From JBBROS01 sp038229135 (GTDB lineage: Bacteria > Pseudomonadota > Alphaproteobacteria > Acetobacterales > Acetobacteraceae): 64,000 nt of DNA. Under the pieces are notes generated by a model, which saw only the letters and a program-made list of their open reading frames with translations, made no database searches and was not told the origin of the DNA. How positions within the stretch are numbered: position 1 is the first letter of the stretch; every line of letters starts with the position of its first letter. Both the position numbers and the translations under genes were made by a program. The stretch lies in the NCBI GenBank assembly GCA_038229135.1, contig JBBROS010000012.1:1-64000 (forward strand), read 5' to 3'. This document shows, in pieces, positions 17,397 to 26,152 of the stretch.

Positions 17397-17809
17397 TTCT
17401 CGTCGTCGGGGATGACGGCGTCGATGTCGATCTCGACCAGCATCTCGGGGGTGGCGAGGCCGTTGACGATGAGGCCGGTGCCGACGGGGGCGACGCTGCC
17501 GAGGTGGCGGCCGATGACGGCGTACACGGGCTCCCGCCAGGCGCGGTCGGTGATGTAGGTGGTGATCTTGCAGATGTGCTCCATGCGGGAGCCGGCTTCC
17601 TCGAGCAGCACCTTCACGTTGCGCATGGCCTGGTCGGCCTGGGCGGCGGCGTCGCCGAGGCCGGTGAAGCCGCCGTCGAAGTCGAAGCCGGTCTGGCCGC
17701 GGAGGAACACGTGGTTCCCGGCGCGGACGGCCATGCACATCTCGTTGGCGACGGTCTGCTGCTTGTAGAACATCGACGTGTTGAACCGCCGGAACCGCTG
17801 GTGTGCCAT
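17393..17809 (-). CDS. RidA family protein (single domain)
   Basis: A 138-residue RidA/YjgF-type protein. HVFLRGQTGFDFDGGFTGL, HICKITTYITDRAWREPVY and GTGLIVNGLATPEMLVEID are visible. It closely resembles the second domain of the next gene, which points to a local duplication. The ATG at 17809 overlaps the M20 peptidase stop (TGATG), and its own stop overlaps the tandem RidA start. It is probably imine/enamine-clearing or a specialised deaminase serving amino-acid breakdown in this operon (inference). Confidence 0.88.
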   Translation of the reverse strand: MAHQRFRRFNTSMFYKQQTVANEMCMAVRAGNHVFLRGQTGFDFDGGFTGLGDAAAQADQAMRNVKVLLEEAGSRMEHICKITTYITDRAWREPVYAVIGRHLGSVAPVGTGLIVNGLATPEMLVEIDIDAVIPDDEK

Positions 17810-18978
17810 CAGATGTCTCCTGCCCCGATCGCCTCTGCAAGTCCTGCGAGGCCGATAGCCTCGACGAGGCCCGCGAACAGCATGCCGCGGGGGATGACGC
17901 TTGCAAACTCCACGCGCTCGCGGCGGCTGCAGGTTTCGTGGCAGATGGCGCCGAGGCCGTCGATGGTAGGAAGGCCGAGGGCGGCGGCAAAGCTGCCGTC
18001 GGAGCCGCCGGGTGAGACCACTTCGTCGACCGGGATACCCAGCCCGGCGCCGACGCGCTGGGCCAGGGCGTACAGGCGGCGCGTGCCCGGCGTGGTGGGG
18101 AAGGGCGGGCGGTAGAAGCCGCCTTCGTGGGTGAGGGTCACGCGCGGGTCGTGCGGAGGTTGGGCGAGGAGGTCGGCGAGCTCGGCCATGAGGTGGTCCG
18201 CACCCTCCTGCGTGGTGGCGCGGAGGTCCAGGTGGAGCTCGGCCTGGCCGGGGACGACCTGGCGGGCCTCGCCGGCGTGGAAGAGGCCGACGGAGGTGCC
18301 GATGCCGCGGGTCGGGTCCGTGAGGGCCTCGAGCGGGGCGACGAGCGCGGCCAGCGCCGAAAGGGCGGAGGCGCCCTGGGCGCGGGCGGAGCCGACATGG
18401 GCGGTGAGGCCGGCGGCGCGGACGTACAGGGCGCCGACGGCGCCGCGGCCGACGACGAGCTTGCCGCCGGGGCGGCAGGGCTCGAGCGTGAGGCAAGCGT
18501 CGGCTTCGCGGGCGTGGCGCTCGATCCAGGCGCGGCTGCCGGGGGAGCCGATCTCCTCGTCCGGCACGATCAGCATCGTGAGGCTGCCGATGCCGGGCGG
18601 CGAGGCGGCGGCGAGGCGGCGGAGCGCGAACAGGGCGGTGGCGACGTTGACCTTCATGTCCCCGACGCCGGGGCCGGTGAGCCAGGTGCCGTCGTTGGCG
18701 TACGGCCACTCGGCGGCGGTGCCGGCGGGCCAGACCGTGTCCGCGTGGCCCAGCACGAGGATGCGCTGGCCGTTGCCGAACACGCGGGTGGCGGTGAGCT
18801 GGTCGGCGCGGTTGGCGAGGGGAGTGCGCTCGATGGAGAAGCCTGAGCCGGCCAGGTGGGCGGCCCAGAGGTCGATGACGGCCTGGACGCCTGGCGTGTG
18901 GTAGGTGCCGCTGTCGATGTTCACGGTGGCTTCGGTAAGGGCGAGGATGCCGGGGAGGTCGGGTGCGAGGTCGATCAT
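17809..18978 (-). CDS. M20 family metallopeptidase (glutamate carboxypeptidase-like)
   Basis: Zinc peptidase of 389 residues related to carboxypeptidase G2 and ArgE/DapE. The metal-ligand motifs are in order: VLGHADTVWPAGT (His-Asp), GPGVGDMKVNVATAL (Asp), VPDEEIGSPGSR (catalytic Glu plus ligand Glu), and a C-terminal ICHETCSRRERVE (His). The dimerisation domain covers about residues 185-295. There is no signal peptide, so it is cytosolic. It overlaps the fused ABC ATPase gene by four bases, which suggests it hydrolyses the imported peptide or N-acyl amino acid. Confidence 0.9.
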   Translation of the reverse strand: MIDLAPDLPGILALTEATVNIDSGTYHTPGVQAVIDLWAAHLAGSGFSIERTPLANRADQLTATRVFGNGQRILVLGHADTVWPAGTAAEWPYANDGTWLTGPGVGDMKVNVATALFALRRLAAASPPGIGSLTMLIVPDEEIGSPGSRAWIERHAREADACLTLEPCRPGGKLVVGRGAVGALYVRAAGLTAHVGSARAQGASALSALAALVAPLEALTDPTRGIGTSVGLFHAGEARQVVPGQAELHLDLRATTQEGADHLMAELADLLAQPPHDPRVTLTHEGGFYRPPFPTTPGTRRLYALAQRVGAGLGIPVDEVVSPGGSDGSFAAALGLPTIDGLGAICHETCSRRERVEFASVIPRGMLFAGLVEAIGLAGLAEAIGAGDI

Positions 18979-20930
18979 GGGGCCATCTCCAGGCGGATGA
19001 GGTCGGGGGCGGGGATATGGCAGCGGGACCAGTGGGTGTTCGGCGAAGAGCTGGGGCCAAGGGCACGCTCGGGCGGGGGCGTGTCGCAGATGGGGCCGAG
19101 GCGGCGGTGGCAGCGGGCGGCGAAGCGGCAGCCGGGGCCGGGGGGTGCGGCGCCGGGCTCGCCCTCGAGGCGGATGCGGGCGCGCGGCGTGCCGATTTCG
19201 GGGACGGCCGAGAGGAGCGCCTCGGTGTAGGGGTGGAAGGGCGGGCGAAGGACGGCTGCGGTGGGGCCGAGCTCCATGATGCGGCCGCCGTACATGACGG
19301 CCACGCGGTCGGCGAGGTGGGCGATGACGCCGAGATCGTGGCTGATGAAGAGCATGGCGAGGCCGAGCGTGTCGCGGAGGTCGGCCAGCAGCTCGAGCGT
19401 TGCGGCCTGGACGGACACGTCGAGGGCGGAGACGGGCTCATCGCAGACCAGGAACTCGGGGCGGCCGGCGAGCGCGCGGGCGAGGCCGACGCGCTGTTTT
19501 TCCCCGCCGCTGAGCTGGTGCGGGTAGCGGGCGGCATAGGCGCGGGGTAGGCGGACGAGGTCGAGCAGGCGGGCGATCTCGGCGGTGGCGGCGGCACCGC
19601 GGGCGAGGCCGAAATGGGCGAGGGGGCGGCGGAGGGCGGCATCCACGCTGTGGCGCGGGTTGAGCGCGGTGTCCGGGTTCTGCAGCACGATCCCGACCCG
19701 GCGGCGGAACTCCTTGCCCGGAGGGTCCGGGATGGGGGTGTCGGACAGCGTGAGGGTGCCGGAGTCCGCGCGATGGAGGCGCATGAGGAGCCAGCCGAGG
19801 GTGCTTTTGCCGCAGCCGGATTCGCCGACGAGGCCGAGGACCTCGCCGGGGGCGATGGTGAGGGAGACGTCGTCGACGGCGCGGATGGGGCCGAAGCGGC
19901 GGGAGAGGTTCGTTGCCTCGAGCAGCACGCCGGAGGGGGTTGGGCGCGGCGGCGGCGGCGGCGGCGCGGGCCACGGGGTGCCCTGGATGGCGGCGGCGCG
20001 ATGACAGCGAACGACGGTGTCCTCGAACGGCACGAGGGCTTGGGGCTGCTCGCAGCCGGGGACGGCGAAGGGGCAGCGCGGGCGAAAGTTGCAGCCGGGG
20101 TCGGGGGCCCGGAGATCGGGGAGGGTGCCGGGGATGGGGGCGAGGCGGCGGTGGGCGTCAAGATGGGGCATGGCGGCGAGGAGGCCGCGTGGGTAGGGGT
20201 GGGCGGGGGTGCGAAGGATGGTGCGGGCCGGGCCGGACTCGGCCACGCGGCCGGCGTAGAGGACCACGACCTCCTCGCAGACGCGGCTGACGACGGCGAG
20301 GTTGTGGCTCACGAGCAGCAGGGACAGGCCGCGGCGGGCGCGCAGGTCGTCCAGAAGGTCCAGGATGCCGGCCTCGACGGTGACGTCGAGCGCGGTGGTG
20401 GGCTCGTCGAGCAGCAGGAGGACGGGGCGGGCCGCGAGGGCCATGGCGATGGCGACGCGCTGCTTCATGCCGCCGGAGAGCTGGTGCGGGTAGGCCTCGA
20501 GCAGGGCGGTGGGGCGGGGCAGGCCGGCCTCGGCGAGGAGCGCGGCGGCTTCCGTGCGGGCGGCGGCGGCCCCGAGCCCGGCGTGCACGCGGAGGGGCTC
20601 GGCGACCTGGGTGCCGATGGTGAGCGCCGGGTTGAGGGCTGAGGACGGGTCCTGGAAGACGGTGCCGATGCGGCGGCCGCGGATGCTGGGGGCGTGGGTC
20701 AGCAGGTCGGCGTCGCCGAGCGTGAGGCGGGCGGCGGCGATGCGGGCGGGGCCGAGGAGGCCGAGCAGGGCGAGGACGACGGTGGATTTGCCGGAGCCGG
20801 ACTCACCCACGAGCGCGGTGGCGCCCCCGGGGGGAATGACGAGGTCGACGCCCTGGAGCGCCTGGACGCCGTTGGGGAAGGTGACGCAGAGGGACTCGAC
20901 GTGAAGGCTGGGGGCGCGGAGCTCAGCCAT
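18975..20930 (-). CDS. Dipeptide/oligopeptide ABC transporter, two ATPase domains fused
   Basis: A 651-residue fusion of the DppD-like and DppF-like ATPases. Domain one carries Walker A GESGSGKSTVVLALLG, signature LSGGMKQRVAIAMALA and LLLLDEPTTALD, and ends with the CNFRPRCPFAVPGC block of peptide transporters. Domain two carries GESGCGKSTLGWLLM, LSGGEKQRVGLARALA and a second CRFAARC block. Fused OppDF proteins are known, but separate genes are commoner. It overlaps both neighbours (permease upstream, peptidase downstream), so the operon is tightly coupled. Confidence 0.95.
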   Translation of the reverse strand: MAELRAPSLHVESLCVTFPNGVQALQGVDLVIPPGGATALVGESGSGKSTVVLALLGLLGPARIAAARLTLGDADLLTHAPSIRGRRIGTVFQDPSSALNPALTIGTQVAEPLRVHAGLGAAAARTEAAALLAEAGLPRPTALLEAYPHQLSGGMKQRVAIAMALAARPVLLLLDEPTTALDVTVEAGILDLLDDLRARRGLSLLLVSHNLAVVSRVCEEVVVLYAGRVAESGPARTILRTPAHPYPRGLLAAMPHLDAHRRLAPIPGTLPDLRAPDPGCNFRPRCPFAVPGCEQPQALVPFEDTVVRCHRAAAIQGTPWPAPPPPPPRPTPSGVLLEATNLSRRFGPIRAVDDVSLTIAPGEVLGLVGESGCGKSTLGWLLMRLHRADSGTLTLSDTPIPDPPGKEFRRRVGIVLQNPDTALNPRHSVDAALRRPLAHFGLARGAAATAEIARLLDLVRLPRAYAARYPHQLSGGEKQRVGLARALAGRPEFLVCDEPVSALDVSVQAATLELLADLRDTLGLAMLFISHDLGVIAHLADRVAVMYGGRIMELGPTAAVLRPPFHPYTEALLSAVPEIGTPRARIRLEGEPGAAPPGPGCRFAARCHRRLGPICDTPPPERALGPSSSPNTHWSRCHIPAPDLIRLEMAP

Positions 20931-21720
20931 GCTTCGGGTCCAGCCAGAGGCGGAGGCCTTCGCCGAAGAGGTTCACGGTAACGAGGAGTGCGCAGAGGCA
21001 GAGGCCGGGGGCGAGGCCGATCCAGGGCGCCTGGTCGAGGAAGCCGCGGCTCTCGGCGATCATGAGGCCCCATTCGGAGGAGGGGGGCTGCGGGCCGAGG
21101 CCGAGGAAGGAGAGGGCGGAGCCGAGGAGGATGGCGAAGGTCACGCGCAGCCCGGCCTCGACGATGATGGCGGGCCAGGTGTTGGGGAGGACCTCGCGGA
21201 GCAGGATGGAGGCGCCGCTCTCGCCGCGAGCGCGGGCGGCCTGGACGTAGTCCTCCTGGAGCAGGCCGAGGGCCACTGAGCGGACGAGGCGCAGCATGAT
21301 GGGCACGTAGACGAGGCCGACGGCGAGGATGGTCTTCCAGGTGGAGGGCGGTGTGACGGCGAGGAGCAGGAGGCCGAGGAGGATGGGGGGCAGGCTGAGC
21401 AGCAGGTCCGCGGCGCGCTGGAGCAGGAGGGAGAGGGGGCCGCGGCTGTAGGCGGTGTAGAGGCCGGCGGGGATGCCGATGAGGAGGCTCGTCGCCATGG
21501 CGCCGAAGCCGATGAGCAGCGAGAGGTGGGCGCCGGCGAGGACGCGGGAGAGGACGTCCCGCCCGAACTCGTCGGTGCCGAACGGGTGGGGCCAGGAGGG
21601 GGGTTGGAAGCGGAGGCGGACCGCGAAGAGGGTGGGGTCGTAGGGGGTGGCGACGGCGCCGACGATGGCGGCGGCGACGAGCAGGGCCAGGGCGGTGGCG
21701 GACCACGTGAGGAGTTTCAT
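20923..21720 (-). CDS. Peptide ABC transporter permease, DppC type
   Basis: Inner-membrane permease of 265 residues. The typical HPFGTDEFGRDVLSRVLAGA segment follows the first helix, and the EAA-like loop is visible near YVQAARARGESGASILLREV. The start ATG overlaps the stop of the DppB-type gene (ATGA). The end overlaps the ATPase gene by 8 bases. Confidence 0.93.
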   Translation of the reverse strand: MKLLTWSATALALLVAAAIVGAVATPYDPTLFAVRLRFQPPSWPHPFGTDEFGRDVLSRVLAGAHLSLLIGFGAMATSLLIGIPAGLYTAYSRGPLSLLLQRAADLLLSLPPILLGLLLLAVTPPSTWKTILAVGLVYVPIMLRLVRSVALGLLQEDYVQAARARGESGASILLREVLPNTWPAIIVEAGLRVTFAILLGSALSFLGLGPQPPSSEWGLMIAESRGFLDQAPWIGLAPGLCLCALLVTVNLFGEGLRLWLDPKHG

Positions 21721-22775
21721 TGCGCCGCGGTTCGCTCGTGCGGCCCCCCCTCCCCCGGCCCCTCCCGCAAGGGGAGGGGGGACGGATCGGCTCCCCCTCC
21801 CCTTGCGGAAGGGGGCTGGGGGGAGGGGGAGGTCGCGTATCGTATCCGGGGGTTCAGCAAGGCGTAGAGGAGGTCCGCGGCGAGGTTGGCGAGGGCGTAG
21901 ATGGCGGTGAGCACGAGCATGCCGGCCTGGAGGAGGGGGAGGTCGTGGCGCTCGATGGCGAAGATGAGGAGGCGGCCGAGGCCGGGGAAGGCGAAGACGG
22001 TCTCGACCACCACGACGCCGCCGATGAGCAGGCCGAAATCGATGGCGAGCACCGTAATGGCGGGGAGCAGCGCGTTGGGGGCGGCGTGGCGCCAGAGGAC
22101 ACGGCGCTCGCTCATGCCCTTCGCGCGGGCCATGAGCGCGTAGCGGCTGCCGAGGGCCTCGAGCATGGAGGCGCGCATGAGGCGGGACACGTGGGCGATG
22201 AGGCCGAGGGTGAGCACCAGCACGGGCAGCACGAGGTGCGCGGCCCAGCTTCGGAGGCCCGTGGACATCGGTTCGTAGCCGGTGGCGGGGAGCCAGCCGA
22301 GGGTGCCGGCGAAGACGAGGATGGCGACGATGGCCCAGAAGAACTCGGGCACGCCGATGAGCACGAACTGCGCGACGGCCACCGCGTGGTCCGCCGGGCG
22401 CCCGGCACGGCTGGCGGAATACACGCCAAGGCCGATGCCGATGGTGGCGACGAGCATGAAGGAGAGCCCGGCGAGGATGGCGGAGCGGCCGAGCGCATCC
22501 AGGATCACCGGGGCGGCGGGGCGGTCCATGCTGAGCGCGATGCCGAAGTCGCCCTGCAGCACGCCCGTCAGCCAGCGCCAGTATTGGAGCGGCAGGGGGT
22601 CCTTCAGGCCGAGCTTGGCCTCGAGCGCTGCGACGGCGGCGGGCGTCGCGTATTCGCCGAGGATGGCGTAGGCGACGTTGCCGGGCAGGATGTGCACCAC
22701 GGCGAAGATCAGCACCGTCATGGCCGCCAGCACGGCCGCGACGCCTGCGAGGCGGCGGAGGATGAAGGCCTGCAC
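21717..22775 (-). CDS. Peptide ABC transporter permease, DppB type, with repeat-encoded C-terminal tail
   Basis: Inner-membrane permease of 352 residues, with an N-terminal helix (LAGVAAVLAAMTVLIFAVVH) and the family loop (SMLEALGSRYALMARAKGMS). The normal family end is near LLYALLNPRIRY at about residue 313. The remaining 39 residues are proline/glycine-rich and are encoded by two head-to-head copies of the GC hairpin repeat, giving PSPLPLREGPGEGG before the stop. The stop still overlaps the next start (ATGA), so the reading frame was preserved after the insertion. Confidence 0.92.
   Translation of the reverse strand: MQAFILRRLAGVAAVLAAMTVLIFAVVHILPGNVAYAILGEYATPAAVAALEAKLGLKDPLPLQYWRWLTGVLQGDFGIALSMDRPAAPVILDALGRSAILAGLSFMLVATIGIGLGVYSASRAGRPADHAVAVAQFVLIGVPEFFWAIVAILVFAGTLGWLPATGYEPMSTGLRSWAAHLVLPVLVLTLGLIAHVSRLMRASMLEALGSRYALMARAKGMSERRVLWRHAAPNALLPAITVLAIDFGLLIGGVVVVETVFAFPGLGRLLIFAIERHDLPLLQAGMLVLTAIYALANLAADLLYALLNPRIRYATSPSPQPPSARGGGADPSPLPLREGPGEGGPHERTAAQ
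21743..21832. repeat. GC hairpin element, two head-to-head copies inside the DppB-type gene
   Basis: Two copies of the CCCTCCCC-type element face each other: GGCCCCTCCCGCAAGGGGAG near 21757 and CTCCCCTTGCGGAAGGGGG near 21796. They form both short hairpins and one large inverted repeat. The whole block is translated as the C-terminal tail of the permease. Related elements occur at five other places in this window. Confidence 0.85.
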
Positions 22776-22815
22776 CTAGGCCGGGGCCCCGATGCGCCGG
22801 CCTGCCCCATCACTC

Positions 22816-22903
22816 GTCATCGCAAGCCGAAGGCGTGGCGATTCAAGCACCGACGGGGCTGTCCCGTGCGGCCCCTGGATCGCCACGCTGCGCTCGCGAT
22901 GAC
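22816..22903. repeat. Palindromic intergenic element, copy B (88 bp), inside the peptide operon
   Basis: Ends are GTCATCGCAAGC and GCTCGCGATGAC, with interior GGCGATTCA and TGGATCGCC arms. It lies between the binding-protein gene and the DppB-type permease gene, in the only larger gap of an otherwise overlapping operon. A folded element here could protect the upstream binding-protein mRNA, as the malE-malF REP does in E. coli (inference by analogy). Confidence 0.9.
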
Positions 22904-22939
22904 GGAGTGGTTCGGAGCGACGACCTTCGCGCACGAGAC

Positions 22940-24463
22940 CTAAGCCAGCGTGGCCGCCCGCAGGTCGAACCAGCGCATGGGGTGCGTCTTGATGCCCGAC
23001 ACGCCGCGGCCGTAGGCGCAGGCGAAGTTGACGGAGTAGGCGAAGAAGCCGCACGGGTCCGCGGTCAGGGCGGCCTGCATTTCGGCGTAGTGCGTCTTCT
23101 GCACGGCCAGGTCCCCGGTGAGGCGGGCCTTGGTGAGGGCCGCGTCGACGGCCGGGTTGGTATAGTGCCAGAGCTTCGCGTTCCAGCTGCCGCCGCTGTG
23201 GAGGAAGGGATAGGTGGAGGTGTCGATGGTGGGGCGGGCGAAGTAGCCGTCGATGTAGAGCGGCGCCTTGCCGGAGACCTCGGCGTCGTAGGAGCTGAAC
23301 GGCACGCGCTGCACGGCGAGGTCGAAGCCGGCGGGCTTGGCGAGCTGCTGCAGCGTGACGCCGAGGCGCTCGCGGACGGGGCGGCCGGCGGGGACGACGA
23401 TGGGCACGCGGACGCCGCCTGCCAGCCCGGCCTCGGCCAGGAGGCGCTTGGCGCCGGCCGGGTCCGGTGCGCCGGGGGCGAGGCTGGTGGCGTAGAACGG
23501 GTGCGTGGGCGGGATGGGGCTGATGGTGGGGGCGCCCTGGCCGAACAGGGTGAGCTCCACCACGTCCGCCTTGCCCACGGCCATGTTGAAGGCGCGGCGC
23601 ACCTTCGGGTCGTTGAAGGGGGGCACCAGGTTGTTCATGATCGCGGCGTCCCACGAGCCGCTGGCGACGCTCTCGACAGTGAGGCCGGCGCGGGCCTGGA
23701 GCGGCTTCACCTGGTCGAGCGGGAGGTCCCACACGACGTCCAGCTCGCCGGACTGGAGGGCTGCGAGCTTGCTGCTCATCTCGGGGATGATGCGCAGCTC
23801 GACGCCTGGGAGCTTGGGCATGCCGGGCTCGAAGTAGCCATCGAAGCGCTCGAGGACGAGGCGGTCCCCGGGGGTGTAGCTGACGAAGCGAAACGGGCCG
23901 GTGCCGATGGGTTGGGTGGGGAGTTGGGCCACCTTGGCGCGGGGCGTGATCTTCACCTGGCGGTCGGACAGGATGTCCGCGAAGCCGCCATAGGGGGAGG
24001 CGAGGGTGAACACCACCGTGAGGTCGTCCGGGGCTTCGACGCTGCTGACCATGTCGTAGTTGCTGCGCGACGGGGCGTTGGTGGCCGGGTCGAGCAGGCG
24101 GCGGAAGAGGGCGACGACGTCGCCTGCGACGAGGGTGGTGCCGTCGTGGAACCTGACGCCGGGGCGGAGGCGGAAGGTCCAGCGCTTGAGGTCGTCCGTG
24201 TAGGTCCAGGAGGCGGCCAGGTCCGGATGGATGGTCTGGTCCTCGGCCATGCGGGTGAGGCCGTTGAAGACGAGGTTGTCGTAGATGTACTCGTCGCCGA
24301 TGGTGGTGAGCAGCGGGTCGAGGCGGTTGAGGGAGGCGCCGATGCCGATGCGGAGCGCCCGTTGCGCCTGGGCTTGGGGGGCCTGCGCGTTTGCCCCTGA
24401 TCCCTGAACGATGCCTGGGAGCGCGAGGGCGGTGCCGAGGACGGTGCGGCGGGAGAGGCTCAT
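22940..24463 (-). CDS. Peptide ABC transporter substrate-binding protein (family 5)
   Basis: Periplasmic DppA/OppA-type protein of 507 residues. The N-terminus MSLSRRTVLGTALALPGIVQ carries a twin-arginine-like SRRTVLG motif and ends at ANAQA, so export may be through Tat. Family marks are LAASWTYTDDLKRWTFRLRP, VRFHDGTTLVAGDVV and GTGPFRFVSYTPGDRLVLER. It is separated from the permeases by a palindromic repeat and lies 45 bases after the ureohydrolase gene. Ligand unknown; peptides or opine-like amino acid conjugates are likely. Confidence 0.93.
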   Translation of the reverse strand: MSLSRRTVLGTALALPGIVQGSGANAQAPQAQAQRALRIGIGASLNRLDPLLTTIGDEYIYDNLVFNGLTRMAEDQTIHPDLAASWTYTDDLKRWTFRLRPGVRFHDGTTLVAGDVVALFRRLLDPATNAPSRSNYDMVSSVEAPDDLTVVFTLASPYGGFADILSDRQVKITPRAKVAQLPTQPIGTGPFRFVSYTPGDRLVLERFDGYFEPGMPKLPGVELRIIPEMSSKLAALQSGELDVVWDLPLDQVKPLQARAGLTVESVASGSWDAAIMNNLVPPFNDPKVRRAFNMAVGKADVVELTLFGQGAPTISPIPPTHPFYATSLAPGAPDPAGAKRLLAEAGLAGGVRVPIVVPAGRPVRERLGVTLQQLAKPAGFDLAVQRVPFSSYDAEVSGKAPLYIDGYFARPTIDTSTYPFLHSGGSWNAKLWHYTNPAVDAALTKARLTGDLAVQKTHYAEMQAALTADPCGFFAYSVNFACAYGRGVSGIKTHPMRWFDLRAATLA

Positions 24464-24508
24464 GGCGGGCTCCTTGGGTTCATGCGATTGGAGGCAATCC
24501 GTGTGCCA

Positions 24509-25471
24509 TCATGGGGCAAAATAGCCTGCGCGGGTGGCGGCGCCGAGCAGGTTCACGATGAGGCGCCCGGCGGTGATGCAGGTGAGCTGGTTCACGTCCG
24601 TGCGGGGCGTTATCTCGACGATGTCCATGCCGACCACGCGGCCCTTCAGCACCAGGCCGCGGAGCAGGGCGCGGGCCTGGGAGAACGTTACGCCGCCGGG
24701 GCAGGGGGCGGCGACGGCGGGGGCGCAGGAAGGGTCCATGCCGTCCATGTCGATGGTGACGTAGTAGCGGCCGCCATCGGGGATGCGGGCGAGGATTGCG
24801 GCGGGGCCTTGCTCGTGCAGCTCGTGGGCGGTGATGAGTTGCGCGCCGTAGGCGAGGGCGGCGTCCACTTCCTCGGGCCGGGCGCTGCCGGTGGCACGGA
24901 GGCCGATCTGGATGATGCCGCCGACATGGGGCATCTCGGAGGCGCGGCGGATGGGGCTGGAGAGGCCGTCGCGCACGCCGGCCACGTCGTCCCGCCAGTC
25001 GATGTGCTGGTCGATCTGGACGAGGGTGATGGGGGGCTCGTCGGCGTAGGCGCGGAGCACGGGGATGGGGATGGCGTGGTCGCCGCCGAGGATGATGGGC
25101 AACGCGCCGGCCTGCAGGATGCGGCGGACGGCCTGCTCGGCGCGGTCGACGTGCGACGTGGGGTCGCCGACGTCGGCGCGGACGTCCCCGCAATCCACGG
25201 CGCGGATGGGCTGGTTGTCGTAGAGTGGGCCGCCGAGGTCGAAGTCGTAGCGCTCGATGCCGCGGAGGATGCGGTCCGTCGCTGCGCGCAGGGCGGCGGG
25301 GGCGCGGGACTGGTCGGGCACCTGCTCGGCGAAGGAGTAGCCGCTGCCGAAGGGGATGCCGAGGAACGCGATGTGGGCGCGGTCGAGGGCCATCCCGAAG
25401 TCGGGCTTGCTGTAGAGGAAGGTGGCGTGGCCCGTTGTGGTGGGGGTGGTGAGCATGCGGGTAGTGTGCAT
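24509..25471 (-). CDS. Agmatinase-family ureohydrolase
   Basis: Mn2+-dependent ureohydrolase of 320 residues, in the arginase/agmatinase/guanidinobutyrase family, which release urea from guanidino compounds. Metal-site motifs are ILGGDHAIPIPVL, VQIDQHIDWRD (the family consensus is DAHxD; here Gln replaces Ala/Ser) and DMDGMDPSCAPAVAAPCPGG. The start at 25471 (MHTTRM) is the longest; the Met at position 6 is an alternative. It heads the peptide operon, so a guanidino compound such as an arginine derivative is a plausible product of the imported substrate (inference). Confidence 0.88.
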   Translation of the reverse strand: MHTTRMLTTPTTTGHATFLYSKPDFGMALDRAHIAFLGIPFGSGYSFAEQVPDQSRAPAALRAATDRILRGIERYDFDLGGPLYDNQPIRAVDCGDVRADVGDPTSHVDRAEQAVRRILQAGALPIILGGDHAIPIPVLRAYADEPPITLVQIDQHIDWRDDVAGVRDGLSSPIRRASEMPHVGGIIQIGLRATGSARPEEVDAALAYGAQLITAHELHEQGPAAILARIPDGGRYYVTIDMDGMDPSCAPAVAAPCPGGVTFSQARALLRGLVLKGRVVGMDIVEITPRTDVNQLTCITAGRLIVNLLGAATRAGYFAP

Positions 25472-25495
25472 GGGTTGGGTGCGGGGGGCGAGTCC

Positions 25496-25530
25496 CTCAC
25501 CCCGGCCCTCGTCGGGGAGCAGAGGGAGAG
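25496..25530. repeat. GC hairpin element (diverged copy)
   Basis: CCCTCACCCCGGCCCTCGTC and GGGGAGCAGAGGGAGAG can pair. It belongs to the same family as the elements at 21743, 30224, 32791, 37551 and 38931. It lies upstream of the ureohydrolase gene, in the gap before tRNA-Cys. Confidence 0.6.
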
Positions 25531-25595
25531 CTTGACCTCGATGGCGGCTGCGGGAGATAACCGCGGCCCTTCGCCGGCTGCCCGGGCGGAGGTGG

Positions 25596-25669
25596 GGTCC
25601 GGTGGCAGAGTGGTGATGCAGAGGACTGCAAATCCTCGAATGCCGGTTCGATTCCGGCCCGGACCTCCA
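25596..25669 (+). tRNA. tRNA-Cys (anticodon GCA)
   Basis: GGTCCGG (25596-25602) pairs with CCGGACC (25659-25665), followed by T and an encoded CCA (25667-25669). The anticodon arm is GAGGA-CTGCAAA-TCCTC, giving GCA. The T arm is GCCGG-TTCGATT-CCGGC. Unlike tRNA-Gln in this window, the CCA end is encoded. It is convergent with the HTH regulator gene, whose stop begins four bases further on. Confidence 0.95.
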
Positions 25670-25672
25670 AGC

Positions 25673-26152
25673 TTATCCTTCCTGCGGGCCCATCGACTTG
25701 ATGAGGTCCAGCACGCGCTTGCGGATCGAGGGGTCGGTGATGCGGTAGTAGGCGCGGGCCAGCTCCAGCGTCTCCCGGCTTTTCAACGTCTCGTCCTGGC
25801 GCGAGCCTGGGCCGAAGCCGGCCTGCCGTTCGGCGAAGCCGCCCGCGGGGAGGGTGGTGTGGTGGGTGCCGTGGAGGCCGGCGAGGTGTTCGGGCAGGTC
25901 GTCGAAGAAGAAGCTGATCGACACGTCCAGCACGCGGCTGAGGTCGAACAGGCGGGAGGCGCCGACGCGGTTGACGCCTCGCTCGTATTTCTGGACTTGC
26001 TGGAAGGTGAGGCCGAGGGCTTCGCCGAGGCGTTCCTGCGACATTCCGAGCAGCGTGCGGCGCAGGCGGATGCGGGCGCCCACGTGCATGTCGATCGGGC
26101 TTGGCCCGGCTTCGCGTTCCGCCGGGGGTGCCGCGGCGTCCTGCGAGTTCAT
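25673..26152 (-). CDS. XRE-family helix-turn-helix transcriptional regulator
   Basis: A 159-residue DNA-binding protein. The XRE/Cro-type HTH covers about residues 24-82 (RIRLRRTLLGMSQERLGEAL followed by LTFQQVQKYERGVNRV). The C-terminal part (ELARAYYRITDPSIRKRVLD) is a small helical domain common in alphaproteobacterial relatives that regulate cell-cycle or quorum-related genes. The ATG at 26152 is preceded by a low-GC stretch (26153-26230) that probably holds the promoter. It lies downstream of lnt on the same strand; targets unknown. Confidence 0.88.
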   Translation of the reverse strand: MNSQDAAAPPAEREAGPSPIDMHVGARIRLRRTLLGMSQERLGEALGLTFQQVQKYERGVNRVGASRLFDLSRVLDVSISFFFDDLPEHLAGLHGTHHTTLPAGGFAERQAGFGPGSRQDETLKSRETLELARAYYRITDPSIRKRVLDLIKSMGPQEG

